DNA of 64,000 nt from Maritalea mediterranea (GTDB lineage Bacteria; Pseudomonadota; Alphaproteobacteria; Rhizobiales; Devosiaceae): NCBI RefSeq assembly GCF_021568695.1, contig NZ_JAKGTI010000003.1, positions 150,043 to 214,042 on the forward strand, given 5' to 3'. Below, one piece after another: positions 8,548 to 16,981 of the stretch. Under the pieces are notes generated by a model. That model was not told the origin of the DNA. It did no database searches and saw nothing but the letters and a program-made list of their open reading frames with translations. The position numbers and the translations under genes are program-made. How positions within the stretch are numbered: position 1 is the stretch's first letter; every line of letters begins with the position of its first letter.

Positions 8548-9141
8548 CTACGCAAAGAGTTGACGAATAGTGTGCCACACGAGGGGATCGAGTTGCTTGC
8601 GCGGAGGCAAATCATTGTTGGCGGCGCGGGCCACCAGCCCATCAATCAGGCTGAGCAGGACAAAGACTTGCTGTGCCGTTTGGTCTGCGCTGCCGAAAGG
8701 GCCGAATTTATGGCGGGCGGCAAAAATGTTGGTCAGGTCGGTGCGAAATTGCTGATCGATGGCGGCAAAGGGTTTGTACACTGCAGGATTACGTGAGGCT
8801 TCAGAGCTGATTTCCACCATCAGGCGAGCGAAATCATGGTCGAGAATATGGTCAAGTAGATCGGGCAGGGCGTCGCTGAGCGCGGCGACTGGATCACGAG
8901 CAGCGCGCAAATGATCGATCAGTTCAGCATTGGATTGCTGTTCGCCGGCGGCGATGGCTTCAATGATAGATTGTTTTGAGGGGAAATAGCGATAGAGTGC
9001 GCCCGGGCTGATCTGGCTGCGTTGGCAGATGTCTTGCATGCTGGTTTGATGGATACCCTTGTCGATAAAGCAGGCACGCGCGCCTTGCAATATCTCCGCT
9101 TTGCGCCGCTTATGCAGGGCTTCGTCTTTTTTGCGGGCCAT
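8548..9141 (-). CDS. TetR/AcrR family transcriptional regulator
   Basis: This 197-aa regulator has an N-terminal TetR HTH (residues ~9-55) with QTSMQDICQRSQISPGALYRYFPSK, a textbook example. The variable C-terminal ligand domain follows. An upstream TTG is in frame, but the ATG at 9141 has GAAAGG six nt before it and is preferred. It is divergent from an alpha/beta hydrolase gene across a short region that holds two near-identical palindromes, so it probably represses the hydrolase and itself. Ligand unknown. Confidence 0.88.
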   Translation of the reverse strand: MARKKDEALHKRRKAEILQGARACFIDKGIHQTSMQDICQRSQISPGALYRYFPSKQSIIEAIAAGEQQSNAELIDHLRAARDPVAALSDALPDLLDHILDHDFARLMVEISSEASRNPAVYKPFAAIDQQFRTDLTNIFAARHKFGPFGSADQTAQQVFVLLSLIDGLVARAANNDLPPRKQLDPLVWHTIRQLFA

Positions 9142-9156
9142 GACCAACCTTTCTTT

Positions 9157-9223
9157 GAATGATTATTCTGTAAATTGTGCTTGCGGCAAATGCAAGTTTT
9201 GCATATTAAGCGAATAATTGTTC
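9157..9223. promoter_or_regulatory. Candidate TetR operators between tetR and hydrolase
   Basis: GAATGATTATTC (9157-9168) and, on the other strand, GAACAATTATTC (9212-9223) are near-identical imperfect palindromes of the form GAA-N6-TTC. They flank a third dyad, CTTGC-N7-GCAAG (about 9180-9196). They lie in the only intergenic space of the divergent pair, as expected for TetR control. The assignment is by position and symmetry only. Confidence 0.45.
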
Positions 9224-9228
9224 TAAGA

Positions 9229-10284
9229 ATGGATGTGAAGATGATCGGTCGACGGGTTGCCCTAGGGGCAAGTGCGGTTTTGGGATTGGTGCTGGTGGTA
9301 CTCGCCTTTGTGTTTTGGGTGCCTGATGCAGGCTATGCCACCAAGCCGTTCAGCTTTACCTATGAGGACCAAAAAATTGCGGGGCAGATTACCCTGCCCA
9401 ATAGTCCGGTTGGTGACCAGCCCAACTGCATCGTATTTGTGCATGGCGATGGGGCGATGGACAGAGAGGCTTTTGGCTATTTTGACCCCTATTTCAGCCA
9501 GTTCGCCGAACAGGGCTGGTGCAGCCTCTCATGGGATAAGCCGGGCGTCGGTCAGTCATCCGGTGACTGGCTAGGCTATGACATGTCGGATCGCACGGCG
9601 TTGGTGGAGGCGGCAATTGCGGCCTTGCGCGCTGACTCTGGCCTGGCCGTTGATCGTGTGGGGGTCTTGGGCTTTTCGCAGGCTGGATGGGTGATGCCTA
9701 AAATTGATGTGGCGGCAAGCAATGTTGAATTTATCGTGTTTGTGTCCCCCGCGATAAATTGGATGAAACAATCGACCTATATGACCGATTTACGCCGCAG
9801 CTTTGAGCCCGATAGTGACGCCAAGATGGCAGCGGAGGCCGAGCTGGACAGGCTGATTGAAACCGGCGGCAGCTATCAAGAGTTTCTGGCCCTAAGTAGC
9901 CAAAGTGAATTAGTTGATGCTGAAGCTTTCTCTGAGGCGCGCTGGGACTTCGTTGTGCGCAATGCCAGCGCCGATTTGCGTGACGATCTGCGGCAATTGC
10001 CGGAGGTACCCGTGCTGTTGCTGTTGGGTGACCGTGATGGGCAGGTGGATGCGCAAGAAAGCCGGGTTGTTTTTGAAGAATTGCTGCCTGCCGATCAGCT
10101 TGAGGTGCATATGTTTGACAAAGCGGGACACAGCATGGTGCCGGTAGATCGGCGTAAGCCAATGAGCGGTGAGGACGGGTTGTGGCTGATTGGCAAGATT
10201 ATGCTTTGGGGCAGTGCGGCCTTTGTGGACGATTATTGGGCGACACTGAATGGCTTCATCGCCGCCCAATTTGATGCAAATTAG
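9229..10284 (+). CDS. Membrane-anchored alpha/beta hydrolase
   Basis: This roughly 351-aa hydrolase begins with one hydrophobic helix (GASAVLGLVLVVLAFVFW), likely a signal anchor placing the enzyme in the periplasm. The fold is recognisable: an oxyanion strand VFVHGDGAMDRE, the nucleophile elbow GFSQAGW, an acid in LLGDRDGQ, and the catalytic His in DKAGHSM. It resembles the dienelactone hydrolase/peptidase-like group without a clear substrate. Three in-frame starts are possible (TTG 9175, ATG 9229, ATG 9241); the later ATGs give a conventional N-terminal anchor. The divergent TetR gene probably controls it. Its 3' end overlaps the convergent tas-like gene by 4 nt. Confidence 0.8.
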   Translation: MDVKMIGRRVALGASAVLGLVLVVLAFVFWVPDAGYATKPFSFTYEDQKIAGQITLPNSPVGDQPNCIVFVHGDGAMDREAFGYFDPYFSQFAEQGWCSLSWDKPGVGQSSGDWLGYDMSDRTALVEAAIAALRADSGLAVDRVGVLGFSQAGWVMPKIDVAASNVEFIVFVSPAINWMKQSTYMTDLRRSFEPDSDAKMAAEAELDRLIETGGSYQEFLALSSQSELVDAEAFSEARWDFVVRNASADLRDDLRQLPEVPVLLLLGDRDGQVDAQESRVVFEELLPADQLEVHMFDKAGHSMVPVDRRKPMSGEDGLWLIGKIMLWGSAAFVDDYWATLNGFIAAQFDAN

Positions 10285-11321
10285 ATTGGCATCGGGTATT
10301 GCCGATAGATTTCGGCAATCCCGTCCATCACCTCTTTAGACAATTTCACATCCTTGGCGGCGATGTCGGTTTTGAGCTGCTCCATAGAGGTGGCGCCGAT
10401 GATCACTGACGTCATAAAGGGCCGGGTGAGGCAAAACGCCAGCGCCATCTGGCACACATCCAGCCCGTGTTTTTCCGCCAGCGCCATATAGGCGCGAATG
10501 GCAGGCTCGGAGTGGGTGGAGTTGCGATAGATGGTGCTTTTGACCAAATCACCCCGGGTGCCTTTGGGGATGTTGCCATCGAGATATTTGCCGGACAGGG
10601 CGCCCGCAGCCAGCGCTGAATAGGCCAACAGGCCCACTTGCTCATGGTGGGCGACTTCGGCCAGATCATGATCAAAATAGCGGCGCAGCAGGCCATATTC
10701 ATTTTGAATTGAGGCCATCCGCGGCAGGCCATGCTGCTCGGCCAGATTGACAAACTGCATGGTGCCCCAGGCGGTCTCGTTTGACAGGCCGACATGGCGG
10801 ATTTTGCCATCGCGCACCAAGGCGTCAAGGGTTTCGAGCACCTCCAGCATATTGGCTTTGATCTCGTCTGTGTTCTGGTCAGACGGGTCATAGTCAAAGC
10901 CGGTATTGAAGTGATAATGGCCACGGTTGGGCCAGTGCAACTGATAAAGATCGATATAATCGGTTTGCAACCGCTTCAGGCTGCCTTCCACCGCACGGCG
11001 TATGGCCGGGCCGGTGATCGGTTCGCCATCGCGAATCCATGAGACGCCTTCACCGGCGATTTTGGTGGCTAGAACGACATCATCACGCTTGCCGGTCTTC
11101 TTAAACCAGGTGCCGATATATTCTTCGGTCAGCCCTTGGGTTTCTTTATTGGTAGGCACGGCATAAAGCTCAGCAGTATCAAAGAAATTAATCTCCTGAT
11201 CCAGCGCATAGTCCATTTGCTCATGGGCTTCTTGCTCTGTGTTTTGCCGGCCCCATGTCATGGTGCCCAAGCAGATTTCGCTCACCTTGATGTCGGTGCG
11301 CCCGAGTTGATTGAATTTCAT
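10281..11321 (-). CDS. tas: Tas-like NADP(H)-dependent aldo/keto reductase
   Basis: This 346-aa aldo/keto reductase has the same length as E. coli Tas and matching blocks from start to end: the N-terminal GLGTM-like CLGTMTWG, ETQGLTEEYIGTWFKKTGKRDD, SLKRLQTDYIDLYQLHWPNR and the C-terminal MALAFCLTRPF and IIGATSMEQLKTDI. The AKR tetrad is present: Asp and Tyr in FFDTAELY, Lys in LATKI, and His in LHW. E. coli Tas was linked to tyrosine prototrophy under starvation, but its natural substrate is uncertain. The gene stands alone on the minus strand, convergent with the hydrolase (4-nt overlap). Confidence 0.88.
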   Translation of the reverse strand: MKFNQLGRTDIKVSEICLGTMTWGRQNTEQEAHEQMDYALDQEINFFDTAELYAVPTNKETQGLTEEYIGTWFKKTGKRDDVVLATKIAGEGVSWIRDGEPITGPAIRRAVEGSLKRLQTDYIDLYQLHWPNRGHYHFNTGFDYDPSDQNTDEIKANMLEVLETLDALVRDGKIRHVGLSNETAWGTMQFVNLAEQHGLPRMASIQNEYGLLRRYFDHDLAEVAHHEQVGLLAYSALAAGALSGKYLDGNIPKGTRGDLVKSTIYRNSTHSEPAIRAYMALAEKHGLDVCQMALAFCLTRPFMTSVIIGATSMEQLKTDIAAKDVKLSKEVMDGIAEIYRQYPMPI

Positions 11322-11437
11322 ATGATTTCTCTTTGTTTCGCAGGGACCGGACCAACCTAAACCAGGGTAAAAAACCAGTGCAAGCCGTCATGCAACCAAT
11401 TGGGAAAATTTTTTTTGAAAGATTTCGTCATTAACCC

Positions 11438-11466
11438 TTCACAAACAGATAAATCCCCCCTATATA
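11438..11466 (+). promoter_or_regulatory. Promoter of the initiator tRNA gene
   Basis: TTCACA (11438-11443) and TATATA (11461-11466) are separated by exactly 17 nt. Transcription would start near 11473, about 55 nt before the mature tRNA, and a GC-rich element (GGCGCTG) follows the -10 as is common at stable-RNA promoters. Confidence 0.6.
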
Positions 11467-11526
11467 GGCGCTGTCTTTGATTGACGATGCTGATCGCAGC
11501 ATGCAGTCAAAATCCATGACATTTGT

Positions 11527-11608
<82 letters not shown>

Positions 11609-11761
11609 TTTTACATTGTGATACGCTGAACGACCCTTGCAGGTGCATGGGTTTAATTCGGCTGGCGAAGCAGTTACCCTGTTCAGCAAATCGGTTCGGC
11701 AAGACGTGCAAGAACACGCGGCCTGAACCTGAAATTTGCCTGAACCCCTAGAGAGTGTCTC

Positions 11762-12697
11762 ATGGAAATCATAATCGGTCTTATATTGTTGCTGGTTGGC
11801 GGCGATACGCTTGTGCGCGGCTCTGTTGCCGTGGCGCGCAAAATCGGCATTTCAGAATTGATGATTGGCTTGACCCTGGTCGGGTTTGGCACATCCACGC
11901 CTGAATTGGTGACCAGCATACAAGCGGCGCTGGCCGGCTCGCCTGGCATTGCCGTGGGCAATGTTGTGGGCAGTAACATCGCGAACATTTTGTTGATCTT
12001 GGGCGCGGCGGCCCTGATCTATCCCATCGCCTGTCAGCCTGCCGCGATTCGGCGGGATGGCGTTGTGCTGATTCTTTCAGCGTTGACCTGCGTGGTGGTG
12101 TCTTTGCTGGGCCATATGAATGGGTGGGTCGGCCTGCTCTTCATTGTGCTGTTGGGCCTTTATGTTGTCTATACCTATCTCAATGAGCGCGGCAGCCGCC
12201 AGCCCTCGGCCGAGATGCATCGGGCAGAGGTGAAAATCGCCGAGCCATGGACGGAAAAGTTGTGGGTTGGCCTGCTCTTGGCCATTGTCGGGATCACCCT
12301 GACCATCTTTGGGGCTCAATTTTTGGTCTCGGGGGCAATTGAATTGTCGCGCGCTTGGGGCATTTCCGAAACCACGATCGGCCTCACAATTGTTGCCGTC
12401 GGCACCTCATTGCCTGAACTGGTGACCTCTGTGGTTGCTGCGCTCAAACGCAAGTCAGATATTGCGTTGGGCAATGTGATTGGCAGCAATATTTACAATA
12501 TCTGGTTTATTCTTGGTGCGACCGCGCTGGTGAAGCCGATCGATTTTCCGGCTTCTATTGTCGTCGTGGATATTTGGGTGATGTTGGCCGCAAGCTTCTT
12601 GCTGTTGATCATCGCGCTTATGCGGCGGTCGCTTTCACGCTGGGTCGGGCTCGGCTTCATCGTGCTTTATGCGCTCTATGTGGCCACAATGGCTTAA
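11762..12697 (+). CDS. Calcium/sodium antiporter (CaCA family, YrbG-like)
   Basis: This 311-aa membrane protein has about ten helices arranged as two homologous halves. Each half carries the alpha-repeat of the cation/Ca2+ exchanger family: GFGTSTPELVTSIQAALAG with GNVVGSNIANILLILG in the first (residues ~40-85), and AVGTSLPELVTSVVAALK with GNVIGSNIYNIWFILG in the second (~215-260). The acidic residue in PELVT of both repeats is the ion-binding Glu of the family. It should exchange Ca2+ for Na+ (or H+) across the inner membrane, usually exporting Ca2+. It begins 158 nt after the tRNA and appears monocistronic. Confidence 0.9.
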   Translation: MEIIIGLILLLVGGDTLVRGSVAVARKIGISELMIGLTLVGFGTSTPELVTSIQAALAGSPGIAVGNVVGSNIANILLILGAAALIYPIACQPAAIRRDGVVLILSALTCVVVSLLGHMNGWVGLLFIVLLGLYVVYTYLNERGSRQPSAEMHRAEVKIAEPWTEKLWVGLLLAIVGITLTIFGAQFLVSGAIELSRAWGISETTIGLTIVAVGTSLPELVTSVVAALKRKSDIALGNVIGSNIYNIWFILGATALVKPIDFPASIVVVDIWVMLAASFLLLIIALMRRSLSRWVGLGFIVLYALYVATMA

Positions 12698-12772
12698 ATA
12701 TAGCTGAACTTTGTTTATTCGGGTTGCCGCGGGCGAACGCCTCGCAGGCGTTCTGGCTCTGGCCCCGCGCCA

Positions 12773-13624
12773 TTAAGCGGCGGGGCACAGCGCCGCAGAT
12801 TGGCACTCAAACAAGCGAAGCAGGTGCGCGATCATGGTTTTAATGGTGCGGTGCTGCCGCATGTCCTGATGTACCAGAAGCCAAAGGCCTTGATGGTCCA
12901 GATCCAGATTTGCCGAGAGACGGGAAAGATCTGGTTCATGGTCACCCACAAATCGCGGTAAGATGCCGATACCAATGCCGGCTTTGAGGGCATCCAACAT
13001 GTTGATGGCCTGATTGCATCGCAATCGAGGGGTAATATGGGGATGGTTGCGGTGAAGCCATTTGGCGGTGGCATGATGGCTTTGATCGTCACTAAAGCTG
13101 ATCCATGGGCAATCGCCCGGGTCTGATTGGACGGAGAACTTTTCGCTCTGTCCATAAAGTGCATAGGCCGGGCTTGCCAGCTTTCTGACACGATAATAAC
13201 CGGTTTTCGGCAATTGATTGCGTAGGGCAATTTCTGCTTCGGCCCGGTGAAGGTCGGCTGCTGCATAGTCGTTGAGCAATGTGAGGCGGACTTGCGGCAT
13301 GATTAATTGATCGGCGTGGCGAGACAGAAAACGCGACATCCAGCCGCCTGCGCTGATTCTAACTTGTTGCGGGTGCGGTTCTCCGATGCGCAGCGCCCTT
13401 TGTTCCATTTCAAAGGCGTGTCTTTGCAGCTCGACACCGGCAGGCGTCAATGTCAGGCCGCGTGCGCCGCGCACCGCCAGACTGGTGCCCAGGCTTTGTT
13501 CCAGCGCCTGAAGAGCACGGGTGACTGTGGGTTGGCTGATGCCTAAGTGCTGCGCCGCGCTGGAAAGGTTGCCCCATCGTGCGATGGCGAGAAAAATGCG
13601 GAGGTGATCCCAATCCCTAATCAT
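12773..13624 (-). CDS. LysR-family transcriptional regulator
   Basis: This 283-aa LysR regulator has an N-terminal winged helix (residues 1-60) with LSSAAQHLGISQPTVTRALQALEQSLGTSL and a substrate-binding domain from about residue 85. The C-terminal domain is slightly shorter than usual. It is divergent from an alpha/beta hydrolase, and the gap holds two perfect palindromes, one touching its own start codon. Control of the hydrolase and autoregulation are therefore likely. The effector is unknown. Confidence 0.9.
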   Translation of the reverse strand: MIRDWDHLRIFLAIARWGNLSSAAQHLGISQPTVTRALQALEQSLGTSLAVRGARGLTLTPAGVELQRHAFEMEQRALRIGEPHPQQVRISAGGWMSRFLSRHADQLIMPQVRLTLLNDYAAADLHRAEAEIALRNQLPKTGYYRVRKLASPAYALYGQSEKFSVQSDPGDCPWISFSDDQSHHATAKWLHRNHPHITPRLRCNQAINMLDALKAGIGIGILPRFVGDHEPDLSRLSANLDLDHQGLWLLVHQDMRQHRTIKTMIAHLLRLFECQSAALCPAA

Positions 13625-13636
13625 TCAAATATGAAT
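13623..13636. promoter_or_regulatory. Palindrome overlapping the LysR start codon
   Basis: ATTCA-AATA-TGAAT is a perfect 5-bp-arm inverted repeat. It overlaps two bases of the lysR start codon, the place expected for an autoregulatory half of a LysR operator. Confidence 0.45.
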
Positions 13637-13737
13637 AGCTCGTTCGCATTGTTTTCTATCGAATTGTCGCCTGAGGCGCGATAGCTTCTGAAGGCAACAT
13701 TACCGATAATTTTCAAAGGGGCGCAAGTCGAATTCAG

Positions 13738-13755
13738 CTATGCATCGCTGCATAG
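13738..13755. promoter_or_regulatory. Palindrome upstream of the hydrolase gene
   Basis: CTATGCA-TCGC-TGCATAG is a perfect inverted repeat with 7-bp arms, 33 nt before the hydrolase ATG. It is the strongest dyad in this divergent region and a good candidate for a LysR contact site or for another regulator. Confidence 0.5.
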
Positions 13756-13788
13756 AAGTGGCGAGTTTGCGTTCAGGAGAGGCGCGCT

Positions 13789-14712
13789 ATGACAAAGACG
13801 GGCACCGACCTGCATGGTACTGGGACTTTTATCGACACCAGGTTTGGACAGATTTATTATGAGACGGAGGGGGAGGGGCCACCGGTTTTTCTGGTGTCAG
13901 GCGGGCCCGGCACCGGTCACGCCCATTACCATCCCTGGTTTTCAGCGCTGGCGGACCGTCATCAACTTGTCTATTTCGACAATTTGGGGGCGGGGCGTTC
14001 TGTGCGTATGGATGACCCGACTGATTATAATCTGGCCAATTATGCCGAGGTGATCGAGGCTCTGCGCAAGGCATTGGGCTTTGAAAAAATCAGTCTCATC
14101 GGCTTATCATTCGGCTCGTTGCCGGCGCTGGCCTATGCCGTCACTTTTCGCCAACACATCGCCGCGCTGGTGATCAGCAATGGACATTTTAGCGCCCAAA
14201 CCTGGCAGCAAGGCAATATCGACAATATGAATTATGAGGTGCGCCAGCTGTTTCCCGAGATATGGGCCGAGATTATGGCGTTGCGCGATCAAGGAGTTTT
14301 GTCTAGCGATATGCGTATTCAGGCGCTTTATGGTCGTGCATTGGGCGAGTTGTTCTGGGTGGATCCCTGGGATCATCCGGGCCTTTTTAGACCGGAAGGC
14401 GCGGAGGAGGCGGACAATTTTGATGTCTATCGGGCATTTGTCGGCGATGATCCCGAATGGGAGGTGACGGGCACGCTAAAGGGGTTCAACCCGACTGCGC
14501 AATTGGCCGATTTTGATGTGCCAACACTGATTGTTTCCGGCCGTTATGATCGCATCACCCCGCCATCCATTGCCGTTCAGATTAAAGAGGCATTGCCCGT
14601 TGCGCCGGTAACATTGGAGATTTTTGAGCGCAGCGCCCACCGGCCTTGGGTTGAAGAAGCTGATCTCTATTTTGAGTGTGTGAGCGCTTTTTTAGAGGAT
14701 ATAGATGGATAA
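13789..14712 (+). CDS. Proline iminopeptidase-like alpha/beta hydrolase
   Basis: This 307-aa soluble hydrolase has VSGGPGTGHAHYH near residues 36-48 (the HGGPG-type oxyanion motif of the proline iminopeptidase S33 family), YFDNLGAGRS, the nucleophile elbow GLSFGS, the acid in SGRYDRITPP, and the catalytic His in FERSAHRPW. The layout is that of S33 peptidases and their hydrolase relatives; an N-terminal amino acid-releasing or ester-cleaving activity is possible. It is divergent from a lysR gene that probably controls it. Its last 46 nt overlap the 3' end of the convergent yihY gene, an unusually long antisense overlap. Confidence 0.85.
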   Translation: MTKTGTDLHGTGTFIDTRFGQIYYETEGEGPPVFLVSGGPGTGHAHYHPWFSALADRHQLVYFDNLGAGRSVRMDDPTDYNLANYAEVIEALRKALGFEKISLIGLSFGSLPALAYAVTFRQHIAALVISNGHFSAQTWQQGNIDNMNYEVRQLFPEIWAEIMALRDQGVLSSDMRIQALYGRALGELFWVDPWDHPGLFRPEGAEEADNFDVYRAFVGDDPEWEVTGTLKGFNPTAQLADFDVPTLIVSGRYDRITPPSIAVQIKEALPVAPVTLEIFERSAHRPWVEEADLYFECVSAFLEDIDG

Positions 14713-15578
14713 CTGCCTTTCTTACGCACCAGAGACTTCTGGTGCAGAGTTTTGGCATATTCAGCCCCCAGCAGAAAAACAGCGCTGGAATAGAATACCC
14801 AAATCATCAGCAAGATGATGGCGCCGGTTACGCCATAGGCGGAGCCCGGCTCCACAAGGCCGAAATAGACCCCCATGCCATATTCGCCCAACATAAAGAG
14901 CGCGGCGGCCACCAACGCGCCGGGCGCCACATGGGGCCAGCTTATATCTCTGTCGGGCAGCATTTTCAGGATCACCGCAAATAAAAGGCTGATGATGAGC
15001 AGGGAGAGAACCAGATTTATCGCGTGGGCCAAAAGGGCAAACATGTCGGGCAAGCGTTGGATCAACCATTCGGTCAATGTGCTGATGGTCGATGTGATGA
15101 CCAGCGAAATGGCCAGCACGAATAACACGCCAATCATGACCGCGAAAGACATGAGCCGCCGCACAACCAAGGCACGGAAGCTGGAGACATCGCTGTCGTT
15201 AATGTCCCAGATATAGTTGAGCGCCTTTTGCAATTGTAAAAACAGGCGCAATGCCGCGTAGATCAGCACAACACCCGCCACGATGAAGGGCAGGAAGCTT
15301 TCTTCCGACGGGGCGGTGTTGGCGACAATTGTGCGGAACGTGTCAGCGGCGTCGCGGCCAAAATTTTCTCGCAAAAACCCAAACACCTGATCCCGCACCG
15401 CAGCCTCGTCCATGAAAAAGGAGGCGAGGCCGAGATAAAGGATGATCAGCGCGGGAAAGGAGAAAATCGTATAGTAGGCGATCGCCGCGCTTTGGGTGAA
15501 GGGGTCGTTCGCCCACCACCGGCCAACTGCGGCCTTAAAAGGGGATATTTTATTCCTTGTAAGCGACATTACCGACAT
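14667..15578 (-). CDS. YihY/BrkB family membrane protein
   Basis: This 303-aa inner-membrane protein has about six helices. The family signature DPFTQSAAIAYYTIFSFPALIILYLGL lies at residues ~25-51, and LRLFLQLQKALNYIWDI near 110-126. YihY/BrkB proteins have no firmly known role; a ribonuclease BN label in older records was an error. The start at 15578 has AGGTGGG upstream. A 53-aa gene on the same strand ends 36 nt before it, so the two may be co-transcribed. The 3' end overlaps the hydrolase gene by 46 nt on the opposite strand. Confidence 0.88.
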   Translation of the reverse strand: MSVMSLTRNKISPFKAAVGRWWANDPFTQSAAIAYYTIFSFPALIILYLGLASFFMDEAAVRDQVFGFLRENFGRDAADTFRTIVANTAPSEESFLPFIVAGVVLIYAALRLFLQLQKALNYIWDINDSDVSSFRALVVRRLMSFAVMIGVLFVLAISLVITSTISTLTEWLIQRLPDMFALLAHAINLVLSLLIISLLFAVILKMLPDRDISWPHVAPGALVAAALFMLGEYGMGVYFGLVEPGSAYGVTGAIILLMIWVFYSSAVFLLGAEYAKTLHQKSLVRKKGSYPSISSKKALTHSK

Positions 15579-15614
15579 GCTGACCCACCTAATGGTTGGG
15601 AGACCGCCCAGAGC

Positions 15615-15776
15615 CTATCTTTCTTTTTCCTTGTCGCGCTTCAGCTTAGCCTTTTCGTCTGACTCTTTGGTGGTGCCAGGCATCCAAGATGGGGGATCGC
15701 TCGCTGGAAATGTGTCATCCAGCTGGTCATCAACCTCTTTTTGTGTGCGCTTGTTTTTGTTGTTTTTATCAGTCAT
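15615..15776 (-). CDS. Small hydrophilic protein with DDTFPASDPPSW motif
   Basis: This 53-aa, highly charged protein starts at an ATG at 15776 and ends at TAG (15615). The stretch LDDTFPASDPPSW at residues ~19-31 matches a motif (D-E/D-T-F-P-A-S-D-P-P-S-W) that I recall from many small uncharacterised proteobacterial proteins. Both tails are Lys/Arg/Glu/Asp rich, so the chain is probably disordered outside the motif. Function is unknown. It lies 36 nt upstream of yihY on the same strand and is likely to be the first gene of that transcript. Confidence 0.75.
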   Translation of the reverse strand: MTDKNNKNKRTQKEVDDQLDDTFPASDPPSWMPGTTKESDEKAKLKRDKEKER

Positions 15777-16003
15777 AAGCACCGTCCTTTCGTAATACTT
15801 AAACGCTCCTAACCCGCCCGGTGTTCCGAGATTTAAATAATAATATGCAATTTACCGTGTTCCGGGCATTGTAAACTGGACGAATTGCTTAAAAACAGTT
15901 CCCCATTGCATCCTGGCCCCAAATTGTGAAAACTATGTGCGTGGGTTTAAACGATTTGGAACGGTGGGCGGAGGCTCAGCGATCCTGATTTTAAGGAAAT
16001 TTT

Positions 16004-16963
16004 ATGAGCACACAGCTTTTGCCATTCGGCAAGAAAGGCTGGGATTATGGCAGGGTGCCGGATCTGGCTGGCCGCCACTTTGCCATCACTGGCGGTAATG
16101 TCGGCATTGGATTCGAGACGGCAAAGATGCTGTTGCAGCGCAATGCCAGGGTCACGATCTTTTGCCGATCAGAGGAGCGCACGCGAAAGGCTGTGGACGA
16201 GCTTTCTGATTTTCGCAGTGTCAAAGCGCGCATTGAATATGAGTTGATGGATCTGGCCAATATGGAGTCTGTGCGCAACGCGGCAGAACGGTTTGTGGGC
16301 TTTCATGAAAAGCTGGACGGGCTGATCAACAATACAAGTATTGTCATGGTGCCGGAGCGGGTGGAGACACCTGAAGGATTTGAGCTGCAAATGGGCGCCA
16401 ATCATTTCGGCCATTTTCTGTTTTCTGCACTTTTGTTTGATTTAATCAAGAAGGGGAATGGTCGAATTGTTACCGTGTCTTCCGTTGCATATCGTTGGGG
16501 TGCTGAGCGGATCGATTTCGACAATTTGCATTTCGAAGAAAACTATTCACCGCTTGCCGCATTTGCCCAGAGCAAGCTGGCCAATATTATGTTCACGTTG
16601 GAATTGAACCGCCGGCTTTTGGCAAAAGAGATGCCGGCCAGCGGTTATTTGTGCCACCCAGGTTATGCGGGCACGAATGCCCAGCGCACCGGATCAGGCT
16701 TTTTCACCCGTGTCGGGCTAGAAGTAATGAATGTGATGTTCGCCCATTCGCCTTTTCATGGTGCCAAATCTCAGGTTTTGGCGCTCACCGACCCGGAAGC
16801 AAAGCCAGGGTTGTTTTATGGACCGACCAAAATGAAAGGGCTTTCCGGCCCGGTTGGTGTCACCCCGATCTCGCACGCCGCAGGGGATGCAGAAGCAGCG
16901 GCCCGTTTGTGGGATATTTCCGAGAAATTGACGGGAGTAGATTGGCGGCTGCCCCCCGCCTGA
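16004..16963 (+). CDS. SDR-family protein lacking the catalytic tyrosine
   Basis: This 319-aa short-chain dehydrogenase/reductase resembles the retinol dehydrogenase/protochlorophyllide reductase-like branch. The Rossmann NAD(P)-binding motif TGGNVGIG is intact (residues 29-36), as are SS (catalytic Ser) and the Lys of SKLAN (K191). However, the catalytic Tyr of YxxxK is Phe (AFAQSK, F187, codon TTT at 16562-16564), and the NNAG motif is NNTS (109-112). It may bind cofactor but be catalytically weak or inactive, or use another residue. It stands alone, 19 nt before the convergent phosphomannomutase end. Confidence 0.85.
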   Translation: MSTQLLPFGKKGWDYGRVPDLAGRHFAITGGNVGIGFETAKMLLQRNARVTIFCRSEERTRKAVDELSDFRSVKARIEYELMDLANMESVRNAAERFVGFHEKLDGLINNTSIVMVPERVETPEGFELQMGANHFGHFLFSALLFDLIKKGNGRIVTVSSVAYRWGAERIDFDNLHFEENYSPLAAFAQSKLANIMFTLELNRRLLAKEMPASGYLCHPGYAGTNAQRTGSGFFTRVGLEVMNVMFAHSPFHGAKSQVLALTDPEAKPGLFYGPTKMKGLSGPVGVTPISHAAGDAEAAARLWDISEKLTGVDWRLPPA

Positions 16964-16981
16964 TCGGCTCGTTTGGGGGGG

